64,000 bases of DNA from Limnovirga soli (GCF_013106755.1 NZ_WHPF01000001.1:186001-250000), one strand, 5' to 3'; counted from the first letter of the stretch, positions 1-8,167 are shown. The notes: a model not told the origin generated them from the letters alone. Numbers and translations: made by a program.

Positions 1-536
1 GCGGCACCTGTTTCTTTCATGGTATCGTGCAGTTCTCCTGCAGTGGTATCTGCATCAATGGCAATGGTGTCCTGCAACAGAATATTACCGGTATCTATGG
101 CGTGCTGTAATTTAAAAGTAGTAACTCCGGTAAAGGGTTCCCCATTTATAACAGCCCAGTTAATAGGTGCTGCCCCACGGTATTGGGGCAATAATGAGCC
201 ATGCACATTAATGGTGCCCATGGGTGGCATACTCCACACTATTTCGGGCAGCATTCTAAAAGCTACTACTACCTGCACATCGGCTTGTAAGGCTTGCAGG
301 GAAGTGATAAAATCGGGATTCTTTAATTTTTCGGGTTGTAATATGTGAAGGCCTTGTTCTTCGGCATATTTTTTTACGGCACTTTGGGTAAGTTTCATGC
401 CGCGACCGGCGGGTTTATCGGGTGCGGTAATAACGCCTACGATGGTACAACCTGCGTTTACCAATGCCTGTAAGGAGGCCACTGCAAATTCGGGGGTACC
501 CATGAAAACTATTCTTAGATCCTGTAATGACTTCAT
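1..536 (-). CDS. fmt: Methionyl-tRNA formyltransferase, N-terminal part (runs off the left edge)
   Basis: This enzyme formylates the methionine on initiator tRNA in the cytoplasm, using 10-formyl-tetrahydrofolate. The reverse strand reads MKSLQDLRIVFMGTPEFA at the start, the Rossmann strand and GTPEF loop typical of the family, then APDKPAGRG, and then NVHGSLLPQYRGAAPINW, the formyl-transfer signature with the catalytic Asn and His. About 178 of roughly 305-315 residues are present; the C-terminal domain lies outside the window. The start at 536 is preferred over an internal ATG at 503 because the first beta strand (LRIVFMG) needs the upstream residues. It reads away from the anti-sigma gene across a repeat-bearing gap. 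Confidence 0.95.
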   Translation of the reverse strand, partial: MKSLQDLRIVFMGTPEFAVASLQALVNAGCTIVGVITAPDKPAGRGMKLTQSAVKKYAEEQGLHILQPEKLKNPDFITSLQALQADVQVVVAFRMLPEIVWSMPPMGTINVHGSLLPQYRGAAPINWAVINGEPFTGVTTFKLQHAIDTGNILLQDTIAIDADTTAGELHDTMKETGA

Positions 537-619
537 GCTGCAAAAATAAGCATCGGCAGGTAAGGCTGTTGCGTTTACTGTATTTGATTTGCCATTGCTG
601 ACCACTGCCCCGAACGATG

Positions 620-664
620 AACGTACTGCGACGCAAGCGGCGATGCCATGGGTACCGCTGCCGG
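620..664 (-). repeat. Dispersed intergenic element, single copy
   Basis: Core TGCGACGCAA at 627-636, followed by GGCGATGCC and ending near GCCGG at 660-664. The usual AAGAG before the core is missing, so this copy is slightly shortened. It fills most of the gap between fmt and the anti-sigma gene. Confidence 0.75.
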
Positions 665-698
665 TAACAAAATATTGCAATACATTATTAGCGATGAT

Positions 699-2330
699 TT
701 ATTTAAACAAGCGGTAGCGAAGGGATAATTGCAACTGCCCATTTATATTGGCCGGCTGCTGCGGCGATTTGTTGAACCAGCTATTGATATGCTGCATATA
801 ACCCGCCCCCACATCAAAACGGCCGGTATGGTAATACAGATAGATATTGTAAAAGCCGGCAGACCGGGCAAATTGCTGGTAGGCATTGTGGCGGGGAGAA
901 ACCGATTGCCTGTCGCGGTGCTCGGATTGTAACTGGTTGTTTACAAAATCTCTTTTTATATCGGTAATATTTCTGGCATATACCAAATCGCTGCCCAGGC
1001 CAAATTGAATGGAGATATGTTGGTTAAACCTGTAACCGGCATAGCCATACAAATTAAAAGCAGAGAGGCTATTGGCAATGGTTTGTTTGGTAGATAGTTC
1101 TATGCGGCCAGAATCGATACGTACCGTGGAATCTTTATGAATAATGCTATTGCCCAAATTGTATTTAAAATAGGGTTGCATATTGATGCCTGCAAAAAAC
1201 TGCTTATTAAAATTAACCTGTGCAAACAAACCCGGCACCACATTAAACTGCGGCGATGTACCAATACCCGAATTGAATTGTATGGGCGATAACTGCAAGC
1301 CAAACTGAAAGGGCACCAATATATTCTTACCTGGCTGTAAGGTGGCCGACTGTTTTTGGTTACCCTGTTTGGCAAGGGTGGATTGGCGGCTGATACTGTC
1401 TTTTACTTTATCATCATCTGCTATAAGCAAGCCCTTACTTAACTGATTCGCATTTTGGTACACCACAGTTTGTACAACAGCAATACTATCCTGCTGCACC
1501 TTGTTGATGGCTGTAGGTGGTAGTTGGTTTGTTGTATTGGATGCCAGATTATTTGGAACTTCCTTTTTATCGTTGTTAGCATTGTTGTCAGCCGGTAACT
1601 GATCGGGTAATAAACTGGCAAAATCCTGTTGTGTCGACGGCGCTGGTTGGGCAACTTTATTGATGGCTGTTTTATTTTTTGGATTAGCGTTGAATTCTTT
1701 GCTGACTGTGTTTTCCGCACCAGCTGTTTTACCTGTTTTATTTTTTACCTGCACCTGTTTAGCTGATGGGTTGTTGTTGCCTGTTGTAGCTGGTGCTTTC
1801 GGGTGTTGCTGCTTTACTGTGTTTGCAGTCGACTGCGCTGCCGCTTTGGTATTTGGTTTTGCGCTGGCGGTTGTTGGGGCAAGTGTTTGATCACCACCCA
1901 CCTGCCGTGTAATGGTGTTATTATCTGCTGCTATTGGGCTATCTGTTGTAACTATAGCATTATTATCCGCTGTTGTGGTTGGTATGGCTGGTTGGCTATT
2001 GGGGGTTGTTGCAATGGTTGCGGCCGTATCAGTCATTTTTTCTGTGGCCACAACAGAGGTATTAGTTGTAGCCGGGGAACTGGTATTTTGGTTTGTGTTT
2101 GACAACCATATAACAGTAGCCGTAATTACCAGCACCACAACACCACCACCCATCCAGCCGGCAAAACGTTGTAACAACTGGCTGCCACCACCTGTGCCGC
2201 CGCCATTACCTGCAGGCATAGCAGTATCCAACAGCTGGCTCATGGCTTCCCAGTCCTGCTGTTCGGGGGGCAACTGTGCTTTTTGCAGTTGTTCCTGAAT
2301 GTGTTTATATGGCTCCTGTTCCTCTGTCAT
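699..2330 (-). CDS. Anti-sigma-like membrane protein with C-terminal outer-membrane-barrel-like domain
   Basis: The predicted protein has 543 residues. It begins with a short cytosolic part (MTEEQEPYKHIQEQL...), then one hydrophobic helix (GGGVVVLVITATVIWL, about residues 62-77), a long Asn/Thr/Lys/Pro/Gln-rich linker, and a C-terminal region of about 200 residues rich in alternating aromatic and polar residues, ending in LQLSLRYRLFK like an outer membrane beta barrel. The start at 2330 overlaps the sigma factor stop as ATGA, which indicates translational coupling; an in-frame upstream start at 2396 lies inside the sigma gene and is not preferred. By context it is the cognate anti-sigma factor of the upstream ECF sigma. 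The barrel assignment comes from sequence pattern only. Confidence 0.7.
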   Translation of the reverse strand: MTEEQEPYKHIQEQLQKAQLPPEQQDWEAMSQLLDTAMPAGNGGGTGGGSQLLQRFAGWMGGGVVVLVITATVIWLSNTNQNTSSPATTNTSVVATEKMTDTAATIATTPNSQPAIPTTTADNNAIVTTDSPIAADNNTITRQVGGDQTLAPTTASAKPNTKAAAQSTANTVKQQHPKAPATTGNNNPSAKQVQVKNKTGKTAGAENTVSKEFNANPKNKTAINKVAQPAPSTQQDFASLLPDQLPADNNANNDKKEVPNNLASNTTNQLPPTAINKVQQDSIAVVQTVVYQNANQLSKGLLIADDDKVKDSISRQSTLAKQGNQKQSATLQPGKNILVPFQFGLQLSPIQFNSGIGTSPQFNVVPGLFAQVNFNKQFFAGINMQPYFKYNLGNSIIHKDSTVRIDSGRIELSTKQTIANSLSAFNLYGYAGYRFNQHISIQFGLGSDLVYARNITDIKRDFVNNQLQSEHRDRQSVSPRHNAYQQFARSAGFYNIYLYYHTGRFDVGAGYMQHINSWFNKSPQQPANINGQLQLSLRYRLFK

Positions 2331-2866
2331 TTTACCAGGTATCCACTGGCGGTAATTAATTTTTTCAATCTTTGTTTTGCATCGCTTACATACCAACGGC
2401 TATTGCCGGATGAGATATGCAGCATGGCCGCAATTTCATCGTGCGAATATCCTTCTACCACAAATAAATTAAAAATTACTGATTGCTTTTCGGGCAGCTT
2501 TTGTAAAAATAGCAGCAGGTCTTCTGTAGTAAGCCTTTCTTCGGGTACTGCATCGGCAAATGCTTCGTGTTTTTCTTCCAGCTCGGTATGAAATTGTTCA
2601 AACGATGTTAGTTTTAGTTTATCCAAACAGGTATTTACGGCAATGGTTTTTATCCAGGCCATCATAGAACCGCGTGCTGCATCAAACAGGGCTATTTTGG
2701 TAAACAGCTTTAAAAAAACATCATTGGTAACTTCACGTGCCGTAGCGGCCGAGGAAAGATAACGCAAACAAATACCCGATACAAAAGCAAAGTACTTTTG
2801 ATAAAACTCAAACTGAGCCTTTCTATCGTTGGCCTTACAGCCTTGTATTAAGCTATTATCCTGCAA
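2327..2866 (-). CDS. ECF-type RNA polymerase sigma factor (sigma-70 family)
   Basis: The protein has 179 residues, the usual ECF size. Region 2 covers about residues 15-80 (FYQKYFAFVSGICLRYL, then FDAARGSMMAWIKTIAVNTC), and region 4 covers about 120-175 (LQKLPEKQSVIFNLFVVEGYSHDEIAAML, then the recognition helix around SSGNSRWYVSDAKQRLK). The start codon is TTG at 2866; no in-frame ATG lies just upstream and the N-terminus NSLIQGCKANDRKAQFEFY fits the family. The gene is coupled by a 4-base overlap to the anti-sigma gene. It probably directs a small envelope regulon; the target promoters cannot be read here. Confidence 0.92.
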   Translation of the reverse strand: MQDNSLIQGCKANDRKAQFEFYQKYFAFVSGICLRYLSSAATAREVTNDVFLKLFTKIALFDAARGSMMAWIKTIAVNTCLDKLKLTSFEQFHTELEEKHEAFADAVPEERLTTEDLLLFLQKLPEKQSVIFNLFVVEGYSHDEIAAMLHISSGNSRWYVSDAKQRLKKLITASGYLVK

Positions 2867-2920
2867 AAAAAGAAAAAAGGTTGGTGTACAAATATTACAT
2901 ACGCTGCCTTTATAACGTTA

Positions 2921-2956
2921 AAAAGAAAGCTATAGTGTTAGCCATAGCTTTCTTTT
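2921..2956 (-). terminator. Stem-loop terminator after the lipoprotein gene
   Basis: A 13-base arm (2921-2933) pairs perfectly with 2944-2956 across a 10-base loop. Both sides are flanked by A or T runs, so it could stop transcription in either direction. It lies just past the stop of the minus-strand lipoprotein gene and before the sigma gene. Confidence 0.75.
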
Positions 2957-2970
2957 GGTACAAAAATAAT

Positions 2971-3570
2971 TTAGCGGGCCGTTAATTTTATAAACCCCGA
3001 TTTTATTAAGGTATAACTACCATCGCTGCTGCGGGCATAGGCTTTGGCGGTTAACATATAATTACCGGTACGCAATACCCTTAAAGTGGCTTTATTGCCA
3101 TTAACGGTAATGGTAAAACCAGGCTGCATATAATGGCCTTTTTTATGGTACCCGGCACTATCCAGATTACGGCAATTGGTAGAATCGTTGTGTACAAAAC
3201 TACTGTCGTACGGGTGGTGTAGCGAATCCTCAAAATGGTTCAGACTATCGCCATCAAAAATATGGATAGAATCCCCATCACCATGCCAGGTACTATCATG
3301 CCCGGTGGTATCGTGCCCATGGTGGTCCTCATGATGGCCATAGCTGCTATCTCCATCAAATAACCAGCAAATGCTGTCTTCGGCACTGCCTTCAAAATAA
3401 ATTACCAGCGAGTCATCCGCGCTAAGGGCGCTGGCACTTACATTCATTAGTGCACTGGTTGCGGTAACCGAAATACTGTTTGCCGGTAAGCTGCTGCTTA
3501 CACTTGCTTCTTTATTACAGGCAACCATTATATAAGTTGCCGCTGCCAAACCAAAAAGCCATTTTTTCAT
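2971..3570 (-). CDS. Small lipoprotein with a His/Asp-rich segment
   Basis: The protein has 199 residues. Its N-terminus MKKWLFGLAAATYIMVACNK is a lipoprotein signal with the lipidated Cys in MVAC. An ATG further upstream (3603) would put 11 extra residues before the signal and is not preferred. The middle (about residues 70-130) is dense in His, Asp and Ser (GHHEDHHGHD, HGDGDSIHIFDGDSL), which suggests metal binding, possibly zinc, nickel or calcium. The C-terminal 60 residues (FTITVNGNKATLRVLRTGNYMLTAKAYARSSDGSYTLI) look like a small beta-sandwich. I do not recognise a named family. A strong terminator follows. Confidence 0.7.
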   Translation of the reverse strand: MKKWLFGLAAATYIMVACNKEASVSSSLPANSISVTATSALMNVSASALSADDSLVIYFEGSAEDSICWLFDGDSSYGHHEDHHGHDTTGHDSTWHGDGDSIHIFDGDSLNHFEDSLHHPYDSSFVHNDSTNCRNLDSAGYHKKGHYMQPGFTITVNGNKATLRVLRTGNYMLTAKAYARSSDGSYTLIKSGFIKLTAR

Positions 3571-3661
3571 CGCATAAAAATTTAAGTAAACAATGGTGTT
3601 CATAATAGCTTACGGCGGTGCATTGGCAAATGTTAGAAGGTTTTAAAAATATTTTTTTATG

Positions 3662-3716
3662 AGCCGGGCAGGGGGATTGCATGGCGGCCGTACTTGCGTC
3701 GCACTCTTGTACGGTT
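3662..3716 (+). repeat. Dispersed intergenic element, single copy
   Basis: GCCGGGC tail at 3663-3669, core TTGCGTCGCA at 3694-3703, then CTCTTGTACGGTT. Plus orientation. A reading frame crosses it but has no coding support. Confidence 0.8.
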
Positions 3717-3761
3717 GGATACTTTGTGGGGCTTTGATGGAAGAAATGAATGTTGTTGAGG

Positions 3762-3829
3762 ACAATAACACCGGTAAAAAACCGAACCCTTTTTTAAAAT
3801 TAACTGATATTGCGGCTATATTTGAGAAC
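3762..3829 (+). repeat. Degenerate third copy of the promoter-like repeat segment
   Basis: This stretch resembles 7190-7245 and 11109-11164: ACAATAA, a GAAC, a TTTTAAAATTA run, then GATATTGCG and TATATTTG. It lies just upstream of the DHFR-like gene, as the other two copies lie upstream of their genes. Similarity was judged by eye. Confidence 0.5.
3817..3824 (+). promoter_or_regulatory. Possible -7 box (TATATTTG) before the DHFR-like gene
   Basis: TATATTTG matches the Bacteroidota -7 consensus TAnnTTTG, 57 bases before the ATG. No clear -33 TTTG was found at the usual distance, so this is tentative. Confidence 0.35.
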
Positions 3830-3881
3830 GCAGTAATTGCAACGCAACTGTTCTAACCAATAAAACCAACCAACAAAAATT

Positions 3882-4502
3882 ATGAGCAAAATTATTTTTG
3901 ACAGCGGCATATCACTTGATGGCTTTTTTGCAGGAGATAACAGAGGCCCAAACAACCCCATGGGTGGTGTATCCGGGCAAATACATGCGTGGATGTTTCA
4001 ACAAAAAGCTTTTTGGGAACACCTGGGAATGGAAGCAGGCCAGGAAGATGGACCGGATGGAAAGTTTATCAGAGCCACCATTGAACGCACCGGTGCCTAC
4101 ATTATGGGAAAACGCATGTTTGAGGAAGGCGAAGCGAGTTGGCCAAACGACCTGTATAAAGCCGATGTGTATGTATTAACACACGAAGAACGGGAACCCT
4201 GGGTACAGGAAGGCACCACTACTTTCTACTTTATCAATGATGGTATAGAAAGCGCTTTAAACAAGGCCAAACAATCCGCAAAAGGTAAGGACATAAGAAT
4301 ACAAGGTGGAGCCAACACCATTCAACAATATTTACAGGCAGGACTGGTAGATGAATTTTTTATACATATTGCGCCGGTTTTTTTAGGTACCGGTATCCGG
4401 CTTTTTGAAGGCATTGATAATAATACCTACCACATAGCAATTGAAGAAGTAGTGCCTTCTACTCTAACTACTCATTTAAGATATAGATTAACGAGGAAAT
4501 AG
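3882..4502 (+). CDS. RibD C-terminal / dihydrofolate reductase-like oxidoreductase
   Basis: The protein has 206 residues. The N-terminus KIIFDSGISLDGFFAG is the first strand and substrate loop of the RibD-C/DHFR-like fold. YIMGKRMFEEGEASWP is the nucleotide-contact segment, IRIQGGANTIQQYLQAGLVDEFFIHIAPVFLGTG is the GG-x-x-x-x-x cofactor loop followed by the D-E-x-x-x-x-x-x-P core, and a final strand closes the fold. The family reduces pterin- or flavin-precursor-like substrates with NADPH; the true substrate of these stand-alone proteins is mostly unknown. It stands alone, after a promoter-like repeat and before a hairpin. Confidence 0.88.
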   Translation: MSKIIFDSGISLDGFFAGDNRGPNNPMGGVSGQIHAWMFQQKAFWEHLGMEAGQEDGPDGKFIRATIERTGAYIMGKRMFEEGEASWPNDLYKADVYVLTHEEREPWVQEGTTTFYFINDGIESALNKAKQSAKGKDIRIQGGANTIQQYLQAGLVDEFFIHIAPVFLGTGIRLFEGIDNNTYHIAIEEVVPSTLTTHLRYRLTRK

Positions 4503-4817
4503 TAATAAGAACCGCTAATAACGGTTGGGCATAGTTGGAGAAGTGGCTGTTGGTGTGGAAGCCAACAGCCACAGTAAAATGCCTCTAATAATTTTTCAAA
4601 ATTGAAACTTATTTGTCTTGATTAAATCCTTTACAAACAATGTAGAAGTTTGCCACAGAATAAATTCAGGACACCACAAACAAAAGGTATAATTATTATG
4701 AAGTTTTACTTTTATATTTAGTTTATAAAGCCGAAATTTATGAACATTGTCTCCTTGCTTCGGCAGATATTTTTATCTAAATCTTTTAATTAATTAAAGC
4801 ATTTTAAATCCTGCAAA
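4503..4817. other. 315-base gap with one strong hairpin
   Basis: The stretch is AT-rich. An 11-base perfect inverted repeat (4543-4553 with 4562-4572, loop 8) follows the DHFR-like gene but has no T tract, so it is not a classical terminator. A weaker 5-base hairpin lies at 4510-4526. The rest, up to the SIR2-like gene, shows no coding sequence. Confidence 0.6.
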
Positions 4818-5825
4818 ATGGAGAAATACAGAACCTCCCCCTTCAACATAACATATTATTTAGGCGCAGGGGCAAGCGCTGAAGCTCTACCAGTGGTAAA
4901 TACACTACCCAAAAATTTCAGACTTCTTTCAAAAAAAATTGAAAAGGATGCAGACTTAGAAAATGACAATAAAAATTACAGGGATAAACAAATTAAATCA
5001 TTGATAAATTTAGCGGATAAAGCAGAGCAATTTGGCACAATAGACACTTACGCCAAATATCTCCACCTGAAAGACCGTATGAGTCTACTCAACTTAAAGG
5101 AGACCCTATCTTTTTACTTCTTATATGAACAATTACTGAATAATTGTTTTGATAAAAGAGCGTTAATTTTCTTAACTACAATATTACAATATGATAAGAT
5201 TTTCCCTCCCAACATCAAAATAATTACTTGGAACTATGATTTTCAGATACAAATTGCTGCTAAACATTTTGTGAAAGAAGAATTTGAAAACACAAGGACT
5301 GGTGCAAAACATTTACCTCCACTCATAGAATACCATCCAAGCCTTGGACACACTAGCACAAGCATAAACGAGCAATGTTCTCTAGTGCATCTAAATGGAA
5401 TTGCGGGAGCATACAATACCACCGCACAAAATTGGTCAATCAACGACCATATTTTTCGTAAATCTAAGCCTGAAAACTTAAATGATTTATTAACTCATAT
5501 TCATGAAACTAGATATGCAAACGCATTGATGAAATTTGGATGGGAAGAAAAAGTAGAGGATTCATTAGCGGTAAAACATGCAAAAAAAATCATGGCTGAA
5601 ACAGACATCCTAGTTGTAATTGGATATACATTTCCCTTTTTTAACAGGGAAATTGATAAAGAAGTTTTCTCAGGCTTTAAGGCAAATTCAAAACACAAAA
5701 AGATTTACTATCAAGACAAAACTAAAACAGGAGATTTTCTAAAAAATCAATTTGAATTAAGTGCTGATATACAAATTAAATCAACAAATGATGTTTATAA
5801 TTATTTCATCCCATTAGAACTCTAA
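4818..5825 (+). CDS. SIR2-like domain protein, probable antiphage NAD-consuming effector
   Basis: The protein has 335 residues and no signal peptide. The SIR2-like blocks appear in order: ITYYLGAGASAEALPVVNTLP (residues about 10-30, the nucleotide-binding GAGAS loop), KIITWNYDFQIQIA (about 133-146, the N-Y-D block), CSLVHLNGIAGAYN (about 187-200, with the candidate catalytic His before the Asn-Gly) and DILVVIGYTFPFFNREID (about 263-280). Stand-alone SIR2-like proteins of this kind often act in abortive defence by destroying NAD+. The adjacent AbiH gene, the low GC content and the flanking repeats support a defence island. NADase activity is inferred, not shown. Confidence 0.8.
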   Translation: MEKYRTSPFNITYYLGAGASAEALPVVNTLPKNFRLLSKKIEKDADLENDNKNYRDKQIKSLINLADKAEQFGTIDTYAKYLHLKDRMSLLNLKETLSFYFLYEQLLNNCFDKRALIFLTTILQYDKIFPPNIKIITWNYDFQIQIAAKHFVKEEFENTRTGAKHLPPLIEYHPSLGHTSTSINEQCSLVHLNGIAGAYNTTAQNWSINDHIFRKSKPENLNDLLTHIHETRYANALMKFGWEEKVEDSLAVKHAKKIMAETDILVVIGYTFPFFNREIDKEVFSGFKANSKHKKIYYQDKTKTGDFLKNQFELSADIQIKSTNDVYNYFIPLEL

Positions 5826-5917
5826 ATGCTGATAGCAATAACGATTTTTGAAATTACTATTGTCGTGTTGCATCGTGCCAACAAATCCTATTAATTCATT
5901 AACTATTCTCAACAAAT

Positions 5918-6979
5918 ATGGAAGAAACGAATAAACTTATACTTATTGGAAATGGTTTTGATTTAGCACATGGCCTAAAAACTAGTTACAAAGACTATTT
6001 AGATTGGTATTTGAGTAAAGCATTCCAACAATCAATTTCAAATAATAAATATAATGACTCATTAATTGAAATAGATAACATTTTCATTGGAATGAATATC
6101 CATTATACTACATTACCTAAAACGATGGAAGAAGTGCTAAACTTCTTTAAAGGCAACTCCCCACAAAAAATTAAATACAATTCACCTTTTTTTCAGAGCA
6201 TAATAAATTCACTTAAATCAAAAAATTGGGTTGATATTGAATATTATTATTACAAACAATTAAAGCAATATTTTTTTTCAGAAACTAGCTATAATAATAA
6301 AATCAAAATGGTTAGGGAATTAAATAATCAGTTTAATTGCATTATTAATGAACTTTCAGAATATATTAAGTATGTAAATAGTACAATTAAAGATGTATCT
6401 CCTCTTGAAATTAAGCAGGGTAGTAAAAATTTATCCATTGCATTTGAGAGGGCTAAAAAAGGCCAAGAAATAAAATTTTTAAATTTTAATTATACAGAAA
6501 CTCTAGTAGCAAAAAAGTATGCCAAGGAAGATGACATAATTTATATACATGGCAGGGCCGCCGACCTTATAAACAATCCTATTATTTTTGGGTATGGGGA
6601 TGAAAGCGATCCAGTATATCAAAACATTGAAGACTCCGGGGAAAACATATACTTAGAGCATATAAAATCATTTGGATATTTTCAAACAGAAAATTACCAT
6701 AAGGTTCTTAACTATATTGATTCTGCTCCTTTCACTGCATTTATAGTTGGGCATTCTTGCGGCTTATCAGACAGAATATTATTGAATGAAATATTCGAGC
6801 ATCCAAATTGTAAAGCAATAGAAATATTTTTTTACGAAACAAAATCAGGTACAAATAATTTTAGGGATATCACATTTGAAATTTCGAGACATTTTAAACC
6901 AAATAATAAAAATATGATGCGAAGAAAAGTAGGCCACAAGAACATAAAAAATATAATCCCCCAAAATCCTAATGTTTAA
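5918..6979 (+). CDS. abiH: AbiH-family abortive infection protein
   Basis: The protein has 353 residues and no signal peptide. It opens with KLILIGNGFDLAHGLKTSYKDYLDW, the hallmark N-terminus of the AbiH phage-resistance family. Later come IKFLNFNYTETLVAKKY (about 186-202), DDIIYIHGRA (about 207-216) with IIFGYGDES just after, and FTAFIVGHSCGLSDRILLNEIFEH (about 270-293). These blocks line up with the GxG, NYD, HxG and GY blocks of SIR2-like proteins. The gene lies 92 bases after the SIR2-like gene on the same strand and may be cotranscribed with it. Base composition is clearly more AT-rich than the core genes around it, which suggests acquisition. Confidence 0.88.
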   Translation: MEETNKLILIGNGFDLAHGLKTSYKDYLDWYLSKAFQQSISNNKYNDSLIEIDNIFIGMNIHYTTLPKTMEEVLNFFKGNSPQKIKYNSPFFQSIINSLKSKNWVDIEYYYYKQLKQYFFSETSYNNKIKMVRELNNQFNCIINELSEYIKYVNSTIKDVSPLEIKQGSKNLSIAFERAKKGQEIKFLNFNYTETLVAKKYAKEDDIIYIHGRAADLINNPIIFGYGDESDPVYQNIEDSGENIYLEHIKSFGYFQTENYHKVLNYIDSAPFTAFIVGHSCGLSDRILLNEIFEHPNCKAIEIFFYETKSGTNNFRDITFEISRHFKPNNKNMMRRKVGHKNIKNIIPQNPNV

Positions 6980-7117
6980 AAAACTTAGGACTTCAGGCAG
7001 TTTGTTACCTCTTTACATTACACAGCCTCATTTAGGAATAGCATTGCAAACGGAAATGCCAAAAAAGGATCTATCTTATTTTACAGAAATACAGATAACT
7101 AAACTCCCCAAAAATAA

Positions 7118-7250
7118 CAGCCCCCACCCCATCCCCCGCACAAGAGTGCGACGCAACGGCACCTACATACTTCATAAAAACAGGGAAGGTTACAATAAAC
7201 AAGGGAACTATTTCTTAAAATTATTGGAGATTGCGACTATATTTAAATTT
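7118..7250 (-). repeat. Repeat copy A: C-rich flank, element core and promoter-like 3' part
   Basis: A C-rich run (7119-7138) leads into core TGCGACGCAA (7147-7156), then continues for about 90 bases that match 11080-11164 nearly base for base (for example GGGAACTATTTCTTAAAATT). It ends about 35 bases before the next gene. Its partner is the copy at 11030-11169. Confidence 0.85.
7238..7245 (+). promoter_or_regulatory. Possible degenerate -7 box (TATATTTA)
   Basis: Same place in repeat copy A as TATATTTG in the other two copies, with the last G changed to A. It lies 39 bases before the next start codon. Confidence 0.3.
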
Positions 7251-7283
7251 TAGGCAACGTTACAATTACAACACTGAAACAAA

Positions 7284-8054
7284 ATGATTAGAAAACACAC
7301 AATACCATTGGAAAGTGGACAAGGTTCATATACAATTTTTAATTCACCAGATTTTGAATTTGTAGACCCGACCCAACATTTTGCAGAAAGTTTTATTGTG
7401 ACTAATGTTTCAATGATGAGAGATTTAATACTATTAAAAAAACCACCAATTCCTTTAGAATTTATTGAAAATTTTATCCATAAGGAAGCCTTAAAGGATT
7501 GGTTCAAAAAATTAAAGGATATTAATGATACAAAAATTCCTGACAATTTGATTGCTTTATTGACTGCAAACACGAAGAAAGACCAAATAAAACTTTTAAA
7601 AAATTTATCAATAACACCTGACCAATTAATTGGGTTTATTTTCAAGGCTTGGACTGATTATGGTTTTAGATTTAGCCAATATACATCTGAATATTACCAG
7701 AATGGACTTGACAAAAGTAAAATGCCCAAACTTGTTGAAATAAAAGGAGATACGGTTTTTAAAATTGGAGATACGTCATTAACAGATGGTCAATTAAAAC
7801 AAGCTGTTGATCATAGAAAAGTAATTGTTGCAAAATTTTTTGACAATAAAACTTCTTGGCATTGCTTTTTTCTAACTTTTGATAGTTTAAAAGGAAAAGA
7901 AACTTGGAAAAATGGACAACCTCACTATCATTATATATCTGACAAATTTGGAATTGACAGACAAAAAGTTGTTGAGCAACTCAAAGGAAGGAAATATAAC
8001 CTGGGCAACCTGCCACATATAGACTTGATCGGTTACAATGACAATGAAGAATAA
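7284..8054 (+). CDS. Hypothetical protein next to the defence genes
   Basis: The protein has 256 residues and I do not recognise it. It has no signal peptide or membrane helix, so it is likely cytosolic. The N-terminal part is helical and charged (FIHKEALKDWFKKLKDIND, then a Lys-rich stretch near 95-110). The C-terminal half has better-ordered strands: TDGQLKQAVDHRKVIVAKFFD, WHCFFLTFDSLKGKETWKNG, QPHYHYISDKFGI and a final LGNLPHIDLIGY. The conserved-looking His, Trp and Tyr residues in the C-terminus could form an active or binding site. The GC content is low, like SIR2 and AbiH, and repeat copy A forms its 5' region. It may belong to the defence cluster or be a separate cassette. Confidence 0.7.
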   Translation: MIRKHTIPLESGQGSYTIFNSPDFEFVDPTQHFAESFIVTNVSMMRDLILLKKPPIPLEFIENFIHKEALKDWFKKLKDINDTKIPDNLIALLTANTKKDQIKLLKNLSITPDQLIGFIFKAWTDYGFRFSQYTSEYYQNGLDKSKMPKLVEIKGDTVFKIGDTSLTDGQLKQAVDHRKVIVAKFFDNKTSWHCFFLTFDSLKGKETWKNGQPHYHYISDKFGIDRQKVVEQLKGRKYNLGNLPHIDLIGYNDNEE

Positions 8055-8167
8055 AGGCACCCTACGCTATCAGTTTCTTCCTTTTCCGCAATCACTAATC
8101 CAACTAGCTTTTAGCCAAGCAGTAACTCTGCAGCACGTGAAATAATTAATTGTTCATTACTCCCCAC

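Noticed and set aside
3659-3856. A 65-residue open frame before the DHFR-like gene
   Set aside because: It is made of a dispersed element and the degenerate promoter-like repeat; no protein features.
4510-4575. Possible integron attC site after the DHFR-like gene (GTTGGGC followed by a strong hairpin)
   Set aside because: GTTGGGC fits GTTRRRY, but no matching RYYYAAC lies at the right distance, no integrase is present and the other cassette-like genes lack the same structure.
6972-7253. A 93-residue frame between AbiH and the 7284 gene
   Set aside because: It runs through repeat copy A, and its sequence reflects the C-rich flank and the core (Pro/His/Arg run).
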